Below, one piece after another: positions 1 to 7,356 of a stretch of DNA of 46,231 nucleotides. A program made the translations under genes and the position numbers. This DNA comes from an uncultured Bacilli bacterium (GTDB lineage Bacteria; Bacillota_I; Bacilli_A; RF39; UBA660). The notes beneath the pieces were generated by a model. The model did no database searches. It saw nothing but the letters and a program-made list of their open reading frames with translations, and was not told where the DNA came from. The stretch covers positions 1 to 46,231 of the forward strand of contig CALVSC010000003.1 of the NCBI GenBank assembly GCA_944358855.1, written 5' to 3'. Positions within the stretch are counted from its first letter, which is position 1, and every line of letters begins with the position of its first letter.

Positions 1-321
1 AGGATAGAAAATTCTATCAGAGAAGAGATGATAGAAAGAGGATTAAAAGAAGGCTTAGAAAAAGGTATGAAAGAAGGGCTTGAAAAAGGGATGAAACAAG
101 GCATAGAGCAAGGCATAGAACAAGGCATAGAGCAAGGCATAGAACAAGGCATAGAGCAAGGCATAGAACAAGGCATAGAGCAAGGAATAGAGCAAGGAAC
201 AAAAGAGAGTAAGAAGAAAATAGTTTTATCCATGTTAGAACAAGGTCTTGATGTAGACACCATTGAAAAGTATACTAAAATAGAAAAAAAGTTTATTCTT
301 TCTTGTATTGAAAAGAAGTAA
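1..321 (+). CDS. C-terminal tail of Rpn/PD-(D/E)XK nuclease-transposase-like protein (5' partial)
   Basis: The reading frame is open from base 1, so only the C-terminal 106 residues are visible and the catalytic part lies outside the window. The tail runs through charged helical sequence with Glu/Lys/Gly-rich short repeats, then about eight GIEQ tetrapeptides, then a short globular end. Tails of this kind (E-G-L/M-K-x-G runs) are typical of Rpn family recombination-promoting nucleases, formerly annotated as PD-(D/E)XK transposases. The assignment rests on the tail only. An intrinsic terminator follows directly, so it is transcribed separately from the sporulation genes downstream. Any coiled-coil or membrane-associated protein with a similar low-complexity tail would be an alternative. 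Confidence 0.55.
   Translation, partial: RIENSIREEMIERGLKEGLEKGMKEGLEKGMKQGIEQGIEQGIEQGIEQGIEQGIEQGIEQGIEQGTKESKKKIVLSMLEQGLDVDTIEKYTKIEKKFILSCIEKK
97..192 (+). repeat. 12-bp tandem repeat encoding GIEQ (8 units)
   Basis: Eight consecutive copies of CAAGGCATAGAG/A. The last base alternates G/A in the first seven copies, giving a 24-bp higher-order unit; the eighth has one further change. Each unit keeps the reading frame, so copy-number change would alter tail length without a frameshift. Confidence 0.9.
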
Positions 322-345
322 AGTCAAAAGACTTTACTTTTTTTT
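317..345 (+). terminator. Rho-independent terminator
   Basis: A 9-bp perfect stem AGTAAAGTC/GACTTTACT with an AAAA loop, followed by seven T. It begins inside the stop codon region of the Rpn-like gene and ends where the first Spo0A-box-like site begins. Confidence 0.85.
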
Positions 346-387
346 GTCGAAATATGTCGATGAAAAAAAATGACATCATTTGTCGAA
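344..387 (+). promoter_or_regulatory. Three Spo0A-box-like sites upstream of the spoIIA-type operon
   Basis: TTGTCGAA occurs at 344-351 and 380-387, both exact matches to the Spo0A box core TGNCGAA. A third copy, ATGTCGAT at 354-361, differs at the last core base. Phosphorylated Spo0A is known to activate the spoIIA operon in Bacillus through such boxes, so placement before a STAS/sigma gene pair is as expected. I see no convincing sigma-H -35/-10 pair. The third box lies inside the longest version of the downstream ORF, which argues that translation starts later than 370. Confidence 0.65.
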
Positions 388-774
388 ACACTAGTAATCA
401 AAAATAAAAAGATTTATATTGATGATGAGGTGATTATCATATTAGATATTTCGCAACAAATCGCAAGAGGAATAACTTTTATAAGAGTAGAAGGAAACTT
501 AACGAAGTCAAATTATTATCAATTAGTAGAAGAAATTAACTATTTATTATATAAGCAAGGAATGATAGCTTATGTTTTTAATTTAAAAAATGTTAAAATT
601 CTAGATAGTGATTTATTATTGAGTATTCAAAACAAATTAACAGAAATCTTTTTAAAATGTGGAACAGTAGCATTTTGTGGTTTACCAATTCAAATACAAA
701 AGCAACTAGGAAAAAGAGAAAAACTATATTATATATCAGAAGAAAAAGAAGTATTTCAATATATTAACATATGA
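370..774 (+). CDS. spoIIAA: STAS-domain protein, SpoIIAA-like (divergent anti-anti-sigma factor)
   Basis: A 134-residue protein whose residues about 28-120 fit a STAS domain. It lies directly before a SigF-like sigma gene and overlaps it in phase with an ATGA junction. SpoIIAA normally binds the anti-sigma kinase SpoIIAB to free sigma F in the forespore. Aligning VFNLKNVKILDSDLL with the Bacillus segment around DSSG puts Asp81 at the position of the phosphorylated Ser58, and Leu replaces the following Gly. The protein therefore cannot be phosphorylated at the usual site. No spoIIAB gene lies between this gene and the sigma gene. The start is uncertain: ATG 370 has no good ribosome site and overlaps a Spo0A box, and GTG 430 is an alternative that keeps the whole STAS domain. 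Confidence 0.6.
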   Translation: MTSFVETLVIKNKKIYIDDEVIIILDISQQIARGITFIRVEGNLTKSNYYQLVEEINYLLYKQGMIAYVFNLKNVKILDSDLLLSIQNKLTEIFLKCGTVAFCGLPIQIQKQLGKREKLYYISEEKEVFQYINI

Positions 775-785
775 AAGGAGAAAAC

Positions 786-1418
786 ATGGACAACATATTG
801 GAATATGAAGATTTAATATATAAGATGATAAGTAAATACCATAATTTTGATCAAGAAGATTTATATCAAGTAGCGATGATTGGTCTAATGAATGCTAAAA
901 GGAATTATCAACCAGACGAAAATACGAAGTTTTCTACTTACGCATATTATTATATTTTAGGTGAAATAACAACCTATATTTCTAATAGTAATTCCTTAAA
1001 AATAAGTAGAGATTTATTACGACTGAAAAACAGTTTAACTAAAGCGAAAGACGTTATGACTCAGAGATTAAAAAGAGAACCAACGACAGACGAATTATCT
1101 GTGTTTTTAGATGTACCAGAAGAAAAAATAGAAGAAGCGCTGCTTGCAACCACCCAGGTAGAAAGTCTTGATTATGTATATGATGAAAAAAATCCACTAT
1201 ACAACAGTTTTGGAATAGAAGAAGAAAATATGACGGAAGACATCTTAGATTTAAAACAAGCGATATCATCACTACCACCACAAGAAAGAAAGTTAATAAT
1301 TGCTAGATACTATGAAGGCCTAACTCAACAAGAAACTAGCGAAACACTTGGTATATCACAAGTGCAAGTGTCAAGAAAAGAAACAAAAATTCTTCAAAAA
1401 TTAAAGACAAGTCTTTAA
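786..1418 (+). CDS. sigF: Sporulation sigma factor, SigF-like
   Basis: A 210-residue sigma-70 family protein with region 2 (around DLYQVAMIGLMNAKRNYQP and FSTYAYYYILGEI), region 3 (KISRDLLRLKNSLTKAK to about residue 118) and region 4 helix-turn-helix near the C terminus. The recognition helix segment GISQVQVSR matches the SigF/SigG group closely. I chose ATG 786 because AAAGGAG lies 5 bases upstream; an in-frame ATG at 771 has no such site. Sigma F would direct early forespore transcription. The gene is shorter than Bacillus sigF (about 255 residues). It follows the STAS gene directly, without the usual spoIIAB kinase. SigG or SigB-type paralogues are alternatives, but the STAS neighbour and Spo0A boxes favour SigF. 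Confidence 0.75.
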   Translation: MDNILEYEDLIYKMISKYHNFDQEDLYQVAMIGLMNAKRNYQPDENTKFSTYAYYYILGEITTYISNSNSLKISRDLLRLKNSLTKAKDVMTQRLKREPTTDELSVFLDVPEEKIEEALLATTQVESLDYVYDEKNPLYNSFGIEEENMTEDILDLKQAISSLPPQERKLIIARYYEGLTQQETSETLGISQVQVSRKETKILQKLKTSL

Positions 1419-1443
1419 AAACCTCCATTCGGAAGTTTTTTTT
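1417..1443 (+). terminator. Rho-independent terminator after sigF
   Basis: Stem AAAACCTCC/GGAAGTTTT (one C-A mismatch) with loop ATTC, followed by further T. It starts at the sigma gene stop codon. Confidence 0.8.
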
Positions 1444-1464
1444 ATTAAAGAAACAAAAAAGTTG

Positions 1465-1473
1465 TGTTACAAT
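1465..1473 (+). promoter_or_regulatory. Extended -10 promoter for the zinc-ribbon operon
   Basis: TGTTACAAT is an extended -10 element. A weak -35 candidate TTAAAG (1445-1450) sits 17 bases upstream. It lies just after the sigF terminator and about 120 bases before the next gene. Confidence 0.5.
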
Positions 1474-1591
1474 AAAAAAAAGAGCATTCGAGATGGGTGT
1501 GTTTGAGGAGGTGTTGAAAGAATATAAGGTGGTGAGAGAATAAGTTGTATTAGAAACGATGATATTAACAAAGAAGGAGTGTAAATAAAAG

Positions 1592-2875
1592 ATGTTTTGT
1601 TGTGAATGTGGTGCAAAAAACAAAAAAGATGCTCTATTTTGCGAAGAATGTGGTGCAAAATTAGATCCGATTGAGGAAGAAGAGTCATCAAGCAAAAAAG
1701 AAACAAAAAAAGTAACAAAGAAAAAAAAGAAAAGAAAGAAATTAACAAAGTTTCAAATCATAATTATTAGTGCTGTAACGATTGCAGTTATTGCTCTAAT
1801 TGTTGCTTTTTGTGTATGTAGATCTTTATCATCTCCTGAAAAGGTAGTAGAGGATTATATAACAGCAATTAAAACAAAAGACTATAACAAATTATATAAA
1901 TATGCCAATATACAAGGAGATTCAACTTTTATTAATAAAGAAATATATATGGAAGCATTAGAAAATTATTTATCTCAAAATAGTGATATTTCTGATTATG
2001 TAGTAGAATCTACAACATATCAAAGAGGTAATTTATATGCTGTAGTAACATTAGGTACAGCATTTAATTCAGGAATAAATACAGAAAATTCAGATGGTAC
2101 TGTAAGTGTAAGACTTACTAGAGAAAAAGAAAAACAATTTCTATTCTTCCCTAAATGGACTATTACTGATAATGATTTAATTAACTTAGAGAAGATAGAA
2201 AACTTTGAAATAATAGTACCAAAGGATACAACGATTACTTATGATGGAGTAAAAGTATCTGATAAATATCTACAAAAAAATGAAGCAGGAGACTATCGAG
2301 ATACTTATGTTTTACCTCAAGTATTAGCAAGTAGAGCAAATATAGAATTTGTACTACCAGGAAATTTAAAAATAAAAAGATATATGAGTCCATCTACTTA
2401 TAGCAAAGAATATAAACTATCAGTTACAGAAGACGATTTAACAAAAGCTTATAAAGAATCACTTGAAAAAATTATTGGAGACACCATGGGCGAAACAATG
2501 AATTCAATTATAGCCAATAAAAAGTTTGAAGATATTAAAGACTTATATGCAGATGAAGAAGACTCATCATATTATGAAGAAATTGCTGACGAATATGAAG
2601 ACTATAGAGATAGTGTGGAAGAAAATGAATACACTTCATTAACAGGATTTACTGTAGATGAGGTGGACGTTTCAGATATTTACTATACAAATGACTATGA
2701 ATTAAGAGTTAGTGCAAGAATAGAGTATAGTTGGGAAGAAGTAGATAAAGATACTGGAGAAACGGATGATGGAGATTCGTATGGTTATTTTACCTATTAT
2801 CTAATTCCAGAAGAAGGGGAATATAAAGTAGTAGGAATTTCATCTCTTCCATCAACAATATCTTTATGGTGGTAA
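1592..2875 (+). CDS. Zinc-ribbon, single-pass membrane protein (TcaA-like organisation)
   Basis: A 427-residue protein. Residues 1-25 carry two CxxC knuckles (CCECG and CEECG), a zinc ribbon. A Lys-rich cytoplasmic linker follows, then one transmembrane helix at about residues 54-75 and a roughly 350-residue extracytoplasmic part. The start of that part (SPEKVVEDYITAIKTKDYNKLYKYA) resembles the small NTF2-like/YvbJ-type domains found in TcaA-like proteins. The far C-terminal part is acidic with Glu/Asp/Tyr clusters. The start is supported by GAAGGAG upstream. It is the first gene of an apparent three-gene operon of zinc-ribbon membrane proteins. The biochemical role is unknown; cell-envelope sensing is a family-level guess. 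Confidence 0.6.
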   Translation: MFCCECGAKNKKDALFCEECGAKLDPIEEEESSSKKETKKVTKKKKKRKKLTKFQIIIISAVTIAVIALIVAFCVCRSLSSPEKVVEDYITAIKTKDYNKLYKYANIQGDSTFINKEIYMEALENYLSQNSDISDYVVESTTYQRGNLYAVVTLGTAFNSGINTENSDGTVSVRLTREKEKQFLFFPKWTITDNDLINLEKIENFEIIVPKDTTITYDGVKVSDKYLQKNEAGDYRDTYVLPQVLASRANIEFVLPGNLKIKRYMSPSTYSKEYKLSVTEDDLTKAYKESLEKIIGDTMGETMNSIIANKKFEDIKDLYADEEDSSYYEEIADEYEDYRDSVEENEYTSLTGFTVDEVDVSDIYYTNDYELRVSARIEYSWEEVDKDTGETDDGDSYGYFTYYLIPEEGEYKVVGISSLPSTISLWW

Positions 2876-2878
2876 TAA

Positions 2879-2918
2879 GAAAGGAGTAAAAAATGGCAAA
2901 ATTTTGTAATAAATGTGG
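2879..2918 (+). repeat. 40-bp direct repeat, copy 1 (RBS plus start of zinc-ribbon gene)
   Basis: GAAAGGAGTAAAAAATGGC and the following codons for KFCNKCG are repeated at 3780-3819 with a single mismatch. The repeat includes the non-coding ribosome-binding site, pointing to duplication of the gene's 5' end. Confidence 0.85.
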
Positions 2919-3780
2919 CACACCATTAGAGGATGGTAAATGCCCTAATTGTGATAAAGAAAAGAAAAAAGAAATAGAACCAGAAAAAAAAGTAGAAAAA
3001 AAGGTCCAACGAGAAGTAGAAGAACAAGAAGAGAAAGAAGAAAAAAGTGAAGTAGCAGATAATCTATTATCTGAATATGTAGATATATTAAAAGGTATGT
3101 TTACAAAACCTGTTTCTACATTAAAAAATTACATAACAGAAAAGAATTTTCCAATCGGAATTGGATCTATTGTAGTATGTGCTATCTTATTTGGTATTTT
3201 AATAGAAGTGTTATTAGGAAGAATATTTAATTCAATTGGACTAAATTTATCAATGATTAATAATATGATAAACCAAATAAATACTTTGATTGCGAAAGAA
3301 GGAATAACTATTATTAGTATTCCAACTTTAGAAGGTACTGGAATAAAATTAGGTTTAATGTTTGCAGTTGCCTCTTTCGTTATAGCAGGTGTTATCTATG
3401 TAATGCATACGGTAATCTTTAAAAAGAAATTAGATTTTAAAAAGATAATTACAATGATTGGAATTGTAGAAATACCATTCAGTTTGTTTTTATTAGTATC
3501 CATTATCCTATCATTTATTCATTATGCATTAGGAATCATCTTTGTTATTTTAGCTTTTGCATATTTACTTGTACAATTCCATCAAGGTGTTTTAGCTATT
3601 ACTAGAATTGATAAAACAAAAACAGTATATACAATTGCAGTATGTATCTTATTAGCAATTATAGCCTTTATTTTATCTTTTGTTATTATAATTGTTTGTG
3701 CATCTCTTGCTACATTAATTGGTACTTATCAAGATACTGTTACAACCATTGAAAACAATTGGGGATCAATGGGGCTATAG
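2893..3780 (+). CDS. Zinc-ribbon polytopic membrane protein, Yip1-like (paralogue 1)
   Basis: A 295-residue protein. The N-terminal zinc ribbon has CNKCG and CPNC knuckles (residues 5-20), followed by a highly charged Glu/Lys linker to about residue 55 and then five or six hydrophobic helices from about residue 88 to the end. The layout (zinc ribbon, acidic linker, small helical bundle) resembles Yip1-domain proteins of Bacillota, whose function is not established. It shares its first residues, its ribosome site and its topology with the next gene. GAAAGGAG precedes the start by six bases. It sits in the operon beginning with the TcaA-like protein. No catalytic residues are visible. Confidence 0.6.
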   Translation: MAKFCNKCGTPLEDGKCPNCDKEKKKEIEPEKKVEKKVQREVEEQEEKEEKSEVADNLLSEYVDILKGMFTKPVSTLKNYITEKNFPIGIGSIVVCAILFGILIEVLLGRIFNSIGLNLSMINNMINQINTLIAKEGITIISIPTLEGTGIKLGLMFAVASFVIAGVIYVMHTVIFKKKLDFKKIITMIGIVEIPFSLFLLVSIILSFIHYALGIIFVILAFAYLLVQFHQGVLAITRIDKTKTVYTIAVCILLAIIAFILSFVIIIVCASLATLIGTYQDTVTTIENNWGSMGL

Positions 3781-3819
3781 AAAGGAGTAAAAAATGGCGA
3801 AATTTTGTAATAAATGTGG
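3780..3819 (+). repeat. 40-bp direct repeat, copy 2
   Basis: Second copy of the repeat at 2879-2918 (one mismatch), again spanning the ribosome-binding site and the first codons of a zinc-ribbon membrane protein gene. Confidence 0.85.
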
Positions 3820-4600
3820 AAGTCCATTAGAAGATGGAAAATGTCCAAACTGTGAAGATACAAAAGTAGAAAAAGAAGAAATAGAAGAAGTAGAAGAACA
3901 AGATGAAGAAAGAGAAGAAACTCAATCAGAAATATTAGAACAATTAAAAGATATATTTAAAAATGTATGGAAAAATCCTATTCAAACAATAAAGAAATAT
4001 AAAGAAGATGCATCTCTTGCAGTTGCCTTCATCATTATGGCAATTACCATTGTAATTGGAGGAATATTTACATACTTTTATCTAGGTAGTTTAATAAAAG
4101 GTATTATTAATGATGTACAAAACTGGGCAATGCCAATTGCTATGCTAACAGGCGAAGATATGGAAACGGTAAATACAGATTTACTGGTATTACCATTCTT
4201 TAGACTATTTATGTACGGAGTTGTTATAGCAGTAATCTCTTATGGATTATTTACACTATTATCTAAACTATTTGTAGGAATTATATTTAAAGGAGAAGGT
4301 ACTTTAAAAGAATATTTTACTACAATAAGTATTGCTAGTATTTTCCCAACAGCATTTTCTTTAATTGCAATACTATTAGGATTTATGTCATATAAACTAG
4401 CAACCTTAGTTTTCATAGCAGGTTTAGTAGTATTTATTGTAATAACTGTTCAAGGATTTATTGAGGCGCTAAAAGCTAACGAAAATAGATTGGCGATATC
4501 TGTCCCTTTAGCAGTAATACTAACATTTATATTAGAATTCATTATTATAATAATCTTATTTGCAATATTAACAATAAATTCTACATCAATGTATTATTAA
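3794..4600 (+). CDS. Zinc-ribbon polytopic membrane protein, Yip1-like (paralogue 2)
   Basis: A 268-residue protein with the same plan as its upstream neighbour: zinc ribbon (CNKCG, CPNC; residues 5-20), acidic linker to about residue 55, then five predicted membrane helices. After the nearly identical first 20 residues the two proteins diverge strongly, so the duplication is old while the start region has stayed similar or been homogenised. The ribosome site and spacer are identical to those of paralogue 1. The gene ends the operon and is followed by a strong terminator. The role is unknown; a membrane-organising or scaffold protein is possible but is inference. Confidence 0.6.
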   Translation: MAKFCNKCGSPLEDGKCPNCEDTKVEKEEIEEVEEQDEEREETQSEILEQLKDIFKNVWKNPIQTIKKYKEDASLAVAFIIMAITIVIGGIFTYFYLGSLIKGIINDVQNWAMPIAMLTGEDMETVNTDLLVLPFFRLFMYGVVIAVISYGLFTLLSKLFVGIIFKGEGTLKEYFTTISIASIFPTAFSLIAILLGFMSYKLATLVFIAGLVVFIVITVQGFIEALKANENRLAISVPLAVILTFILEFIIIIILFAILTINSTSMYY

Positions 4601-4604
4601 TTCG

Positions 4605-4630
4605 AAAAGAAGCAAAAAGCTTCTTTTTTT
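4605..4630 (+). terminator. Rho-independent terminator
   Basis: Stem AAAAGAAGC/GCTTCTTTT, loop AAAAA, followed by more T. It ends the zinc-ribbon operon and lies immediately before the spoVA promoter candidate. Confidence 0.85.
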
Positions 4631-4659
4631 GTATGAAAAAGAAATAAAAGGGAAAAATA
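4631..4659 (+). promoter_or_regulatory. Candidate forespore (sigma F/sigma G) promoter for spoVA
   Basis: GTATG at 4631-4635 fits the forespore -35 pattern at four of five bases. After 14 bases, GGGAAAAATA at 4650-4659 matches the sigma F -10 pattern GGNNANAHTR at every constrained base. No TATAAT-type box is present in the 43 bases before the start codon. This agrees with known forespore control of spoVA, but AT-rich DNA gives chance matches. Confidence 0.4.
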
Positions 4660-4673
4660 ATACTGGTGATAAT

Positions 4674-5117
4674 ATGACAAAAGAAAAATATGAAAAAGTT
4701 GCAAAAAAACATGAAGTAAAAATACCAAAAACAAAAAATGCCATCATTGCTTTTTTATCTGGAGGAGTTATTGGATTATTAGGAGAAGGAATAATAGAAT
4801 TATTATGTCTTTTTACTCACATTTCTAGAAATAGTGCTTCTTCTATTATGATTGTAATTATTATTTTTATTGCATCTCTTGGAACAGCTTTAGGTTTTTT
4901 TGACAAACTAGTTACTAAATTTAAATGTGGACTATTAATACCCATTACCGGTTTTGCTCACTCTATGACAAGCGCCGCAATTGATTATAAAAATGAGGGC
5001 CCTATATATGGAATTGGTGCCAATATTTTTAAGTTAGCAGGTTCTGTTATCTTATATGGGATTGTTGCTGCCTGGATATTTGGAATGATTCGTTATTTAC
5101 TAGGAGGAAATATATGA
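4674..5117 (+). CDS. spoVAC: Stage V sporulation protein AC
   Basis: A 147-residue membrane protein with four hydrophobic helices and family-typical stretches such as the GGVIGLLGEG segment and PITGFAHSM. SpoVA proteins form the inner-membrane channel of the forespore that moves dipicolinic acid and calcium into, and during germination out of, the spore; SpoVAC is a mechanosensitive-type channel component in Bacillus. I chose ATG 4674, which has GGTGAT just upstream, over an upstream TTG that would sit inside the preceding terminator. It overlaps the spoVAD start by four bases. The C-D-E trio without spoVAA/AB/AF is the compact arrangement seen in many clostridia. Confidence 0.9.
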   Translation: MTKEKYEKVAKKHEVKIPKTKNAIIAFLSGGVIGLLGEGIIELLCLFTHISRNSASSIMIVIIIFIASLGTALGFFDKLVTKFKCGLLIPITGFAHSMTSAAIDYKNEGPIYGIGANIFKLAGSVILYGIVAAWIFGMIRYLLGGNI

Positions 5118-6106
5118 CATTTACTTATGATAATGTATATGTAAAAGAAACATCCACAATAGCAGGTCCATATGAAAAAGAAGGACCATTAAAAAAGTAT
5201 TTTGATAAAACGATAAAAGATTTATATTTTAACGAAAAGTCATTTGAAAAAGCAGAAATAAAAATGGTAAAAGAAAGTATTAATATTCTCTATAAAAAAG
5301 CGGGACTAAATAAAAAAGAAGTAGATGTCTTATTAGGAGGAGATCTTTTAAATCAAATAACCGCAACCACCTATGGAGCTAAAAATGCCTCCAAATGTTT
5401 CTTAGGATTATATGGAGCTTGTTCTACTATTGTAGAAGCAATGATAATAGGAAGTGTACTGATAGATTCAAAAAAAGCTAAAAAAGTAATTGCTACCACT
5501 TCTTCTCATAATACCGCGGCTGAAAAACAATTTAGAAATCCAACCGAATACGGAGCTCCAAAACCGGATACGGCTACATTTACCGCGACAGGAAGTGCCT
5601 CAATTCTTTTAACAGATGAGGAAAGTGATATAAAAGTAGAGTCATCAACAATAGGACAAATTATAGATTTAGGACAAAATGACGCTAATAATATGGGAAA
5701 AGTGATGGCAGGCGCTGCCATTGATACTCTAAAACGCCATTTAAAAGACTTAAATAGAAAACCTGAATATTATGATTTAATTGTAACTGGAGATTTAGGA
5801 AAATATGGAAAAGAAATTGTAAAAGACTATATGAAAAAAGAATATGATATGGATTTATCCAAGAATTATGATGATTGTGGAACTTTATTATATGATTTAA
5901 AAAAACAAAAAGAATGTCTTGCTGGAGGTAGTGGCCCTGTTTGTAGTGCCTTAGTTTCATTTGGTTATATTTATCACGAAATGCGACAAAAAAAATTAAA
6001 GAAAGTTTTAATAATCGCAACCGGAGCACTATTTTCTCCAACAATGATTTATCAAAAAGAAAATATCTATTCAATTGCTAATGCTATTAGTTTGGAGGTG
6101 GTCTAA
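5114..6106 (+). CDS. spoVAD: Stage V sporulation protein AD
   Basis: A 330-residue protein with a thiolase-like fold; GLYGACST around Cys103 occupies the position of the thiolase nucleophile, and a TATGSASILL segment and GGSGPVCSA are also family-typical. SpoVAD binds dipicolinic acid on the outer face of the forespore inner membrane and feeds it to the SpoVA channel. The length matches the family (about 335-340). It overlaps spoVAC by four bases and spoVAE by one, so the three are translationally coupled. A ribosome site AGGAGG lies just before the start within spoVAC. No missing residues are evident. Confidence 0.93.
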   Translation: MTFTYDNVYVKETSTIAGPYEKEGPLKKYFDKTIKDLYFNEKSFEKAEIKMVKESINILYKKAGLNKKEVDVLLGGDLLNQITATTYGAKNASKCFLGLYGACSTIVEAMIIGSVLIDSKKAKKVIATTSSHNTAAEKQFRNPTEYGAPKPDTATFTATGSASILLTDEESDIKVESSTIGQIIDLGQNDANNMGKVMAGAAIDTLKRHLKDLNRKPEYYDLIVTGDLGKYGKEIVKDYMKKEYDMDLSKNYDDCGTLLYDLKKQKECLAGGSGPVCSALVSFGYIYHEMRQKKLKKVLIIATGALFSPTMIYQKENIYSIANAISLEVV

Positions 6107-6456
6107 TGTTATTATTGAACTCTTTCATATTCTGTGGCATCGTCTGTATGATTGCCCAAATAATATTAGATAATACCAAATTAACACCGGGACACATTAC
6201 TAGTAGCTTTGTTGTATTAGGTGCTTTTCTAGACTCCTTTAGTCTATATGATAAAATTATAAAAATAGTAGGAGGAGGAGCACTATTACCAATTACCAGT
6301 TTTGGTCATTCCTTAATACATGGAGCCCTGGCCAAAGCTAACGAATATGGAATAATAGGAATATTAATGGGAATGTTTGATTTAACCGCAACAGGTATTA
6401 CCGCAGCTATTATCTTTTCTTTTATATTTACCCTAGTATTTAAATCTCAAAATTAA
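6106..6456 (+). CDS. spoVAE: Stage V sporulation protein AE
   Basis: A 116-residue membrane protein with four hydrophobic helices and the family-typical LTPGHITSSFVVLGA and PITSFGHSL stretches; the latter parallels PITGFAHSM in SpoVAC, showing that the two are homologous. It is a component of the SpoVA dipicolinate channel. The start overlaps the spoVAD stop (TAATG) and has GGAGGTGG upstream. It corresponds to the SpoVAEb-type small protein. No terminator hairpin is visible in the 68 bases to the next gene. Confidence 0.9.
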   Translation: MLLLNSFIFCGIVCMIAQIILDNTKLTPGHITSSFVVLGAFLDSFSLYDKIIKIVGGGALLPITSFGHSLIHGALAKANEYGIIGILMGMFDLTATGITAAIIFSFIFTLVFKSQN

Positions 6457-6495
6457 AATTTACTAAAATATAATTAAGAAACATTTCTAAAAAAG

Positions 6496-6504
6496 TGTTA
6501 TACT
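6496..6504 (+). promoter_or_regulatory. Extended -10 promoter for SDR gene
   Basis: TGTTATACT, an extended -10 element, lies about 10 bases before the AGGAGG ribosome site of the SDR gene. No good -35 is present. Confidence 0.5.
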
Positions 6505-6523
6505 GAAATCATAGGAGGAATGT

Positions 6524-7327
6524 ATGAAAACAGTAGTAATTACAGGAAGTGCCAGAGGATTTGGCCTAGAAATGTTAAAATTATTTAGAAAAGAAAACTT
6601 TAATACAGTAATATGCGATATAAATGACAAAGCCATAGAAACTGCTAAAGACGAACTAGAAAAAATAAATAGTAAAGGAAAAATATTGGCTTACCAAACA
6701 GATATCACTAAAGAAGAAGATGTTAAATCTTTAATTGATAATGTTAAAAAAGAAGTAAAAATAATTGATATTTGGATTAATAACGCTGGTGTAAACCAAC
6801 CAAATAAACCCATCTGGGAAGTAGATAAAAATACTATTGATAGATTAATTGATATTGATTTAAAAGGAACTATTATTTGTTCTAAACTAATTATGAAAGT
6901 AATGATAGAACAAAAACATGGTCAAATATTTAATGTAGAAGGACATGGAAGTAATGACGCTAAAATATTAGGTTTATCTTTATATGGAACTAGTAAAAGA
7001 GCAGTAACCTACTTTACAGAAGCCCTTGCTTATGAAGCAGAACAATTAAATACCAATGTATTAGTTGGAAAAATCACTCCAGGTATCATGATAACAAACT
7101 TTATTCATACAGCTTTAGGAGATGGAGAACAAATTGAATTAGATGAAAAGACCAAGAAAGTTTATAATATATTAGGAGACTATCCAGAAACGATTGCCAA
7201 TTATATGGTAGAAAAAATAATTAACAACGATAAAAACAATGTAAAATTCACTTGGTTAACAAATAGAAAAGCAGCCTGGAGATTTATGACATCTGGTTTT
7301 AATAAAAGAGATTTTTTTAAAGAATAA
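6524..7327 (+). CDS. Short-chain dehydrogenase/reductase (SDR)
   Basis: A 267-residue classical SDR. The Rossmann nucleotide-binding motif TGSARGFG is at residues 7-14, NNAG at 86-89 and the active-site YxxxK at Tyr154/Lys158, with Ser143 as the likely third catalytic residue. Asp32 after the second strand suggests NAD(H) preference. It catalyses NAD(P)-dependent oxidation or reduction of a carbonyl/alcohol substrate that cannot be named from sequence. AGGAGG lies six bases upstream of the start. It has its own promoter and shares a bidirectional terminator with the convergent RNHCP gene, so it is probably not part of the spoVA operon. Confidence 0.85.
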   Translation: MKTVVITGSARGFGLEMLKLFRKENFNTVICDINDKAIETAKDELEKINSKGKILAYQTDITKEEDVKSLIDNVKKEVKIIDIWINNAGVNQPNKPIWEVDKNTIDRLIDIDLKGTIICSKLIMKVMIEQKHGQIFNVEGHGSNDAKILGLSLYGTSKRAVTYFTEALAYEAEQLNTNVLVGKITPGIMITNFIHTALGDGEQIELDEKTKKVYNILGDYPETIANYMVEKIINNDKNNVKFTWLTNRKAAWRFMTSGFNKRDFFKE

Positions 7328-7335
7328 AAAAAAAG

Positions 7336-7356
7336 AAACTGACAATTGTCAGTTTT
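7336..7356. terminator. Bidirectional terminator between SDR and RNHCP genes
   Basis: The perfect palindrome AAACTGACAATTGTCAGTTT is flanked by A-rich sequence on the left and T on the right, so it can act on both convergent transcripts. Confidence 0.75.

Noticed and set aside
17-202. Minus-strand ORF of Leu/Cys/Val repeats
   Set aside because: It is the complement of the GIEQ-coding tandem repeat; no ribosome site and purely low-complexity.
1492-1542. A 16-codon ORF (ATGGGTGTG...) before the zinc-ribbon operon
   Set aside because: No ribosome site at a proper distance and too short to judge; it may be part of the untranslated leader.
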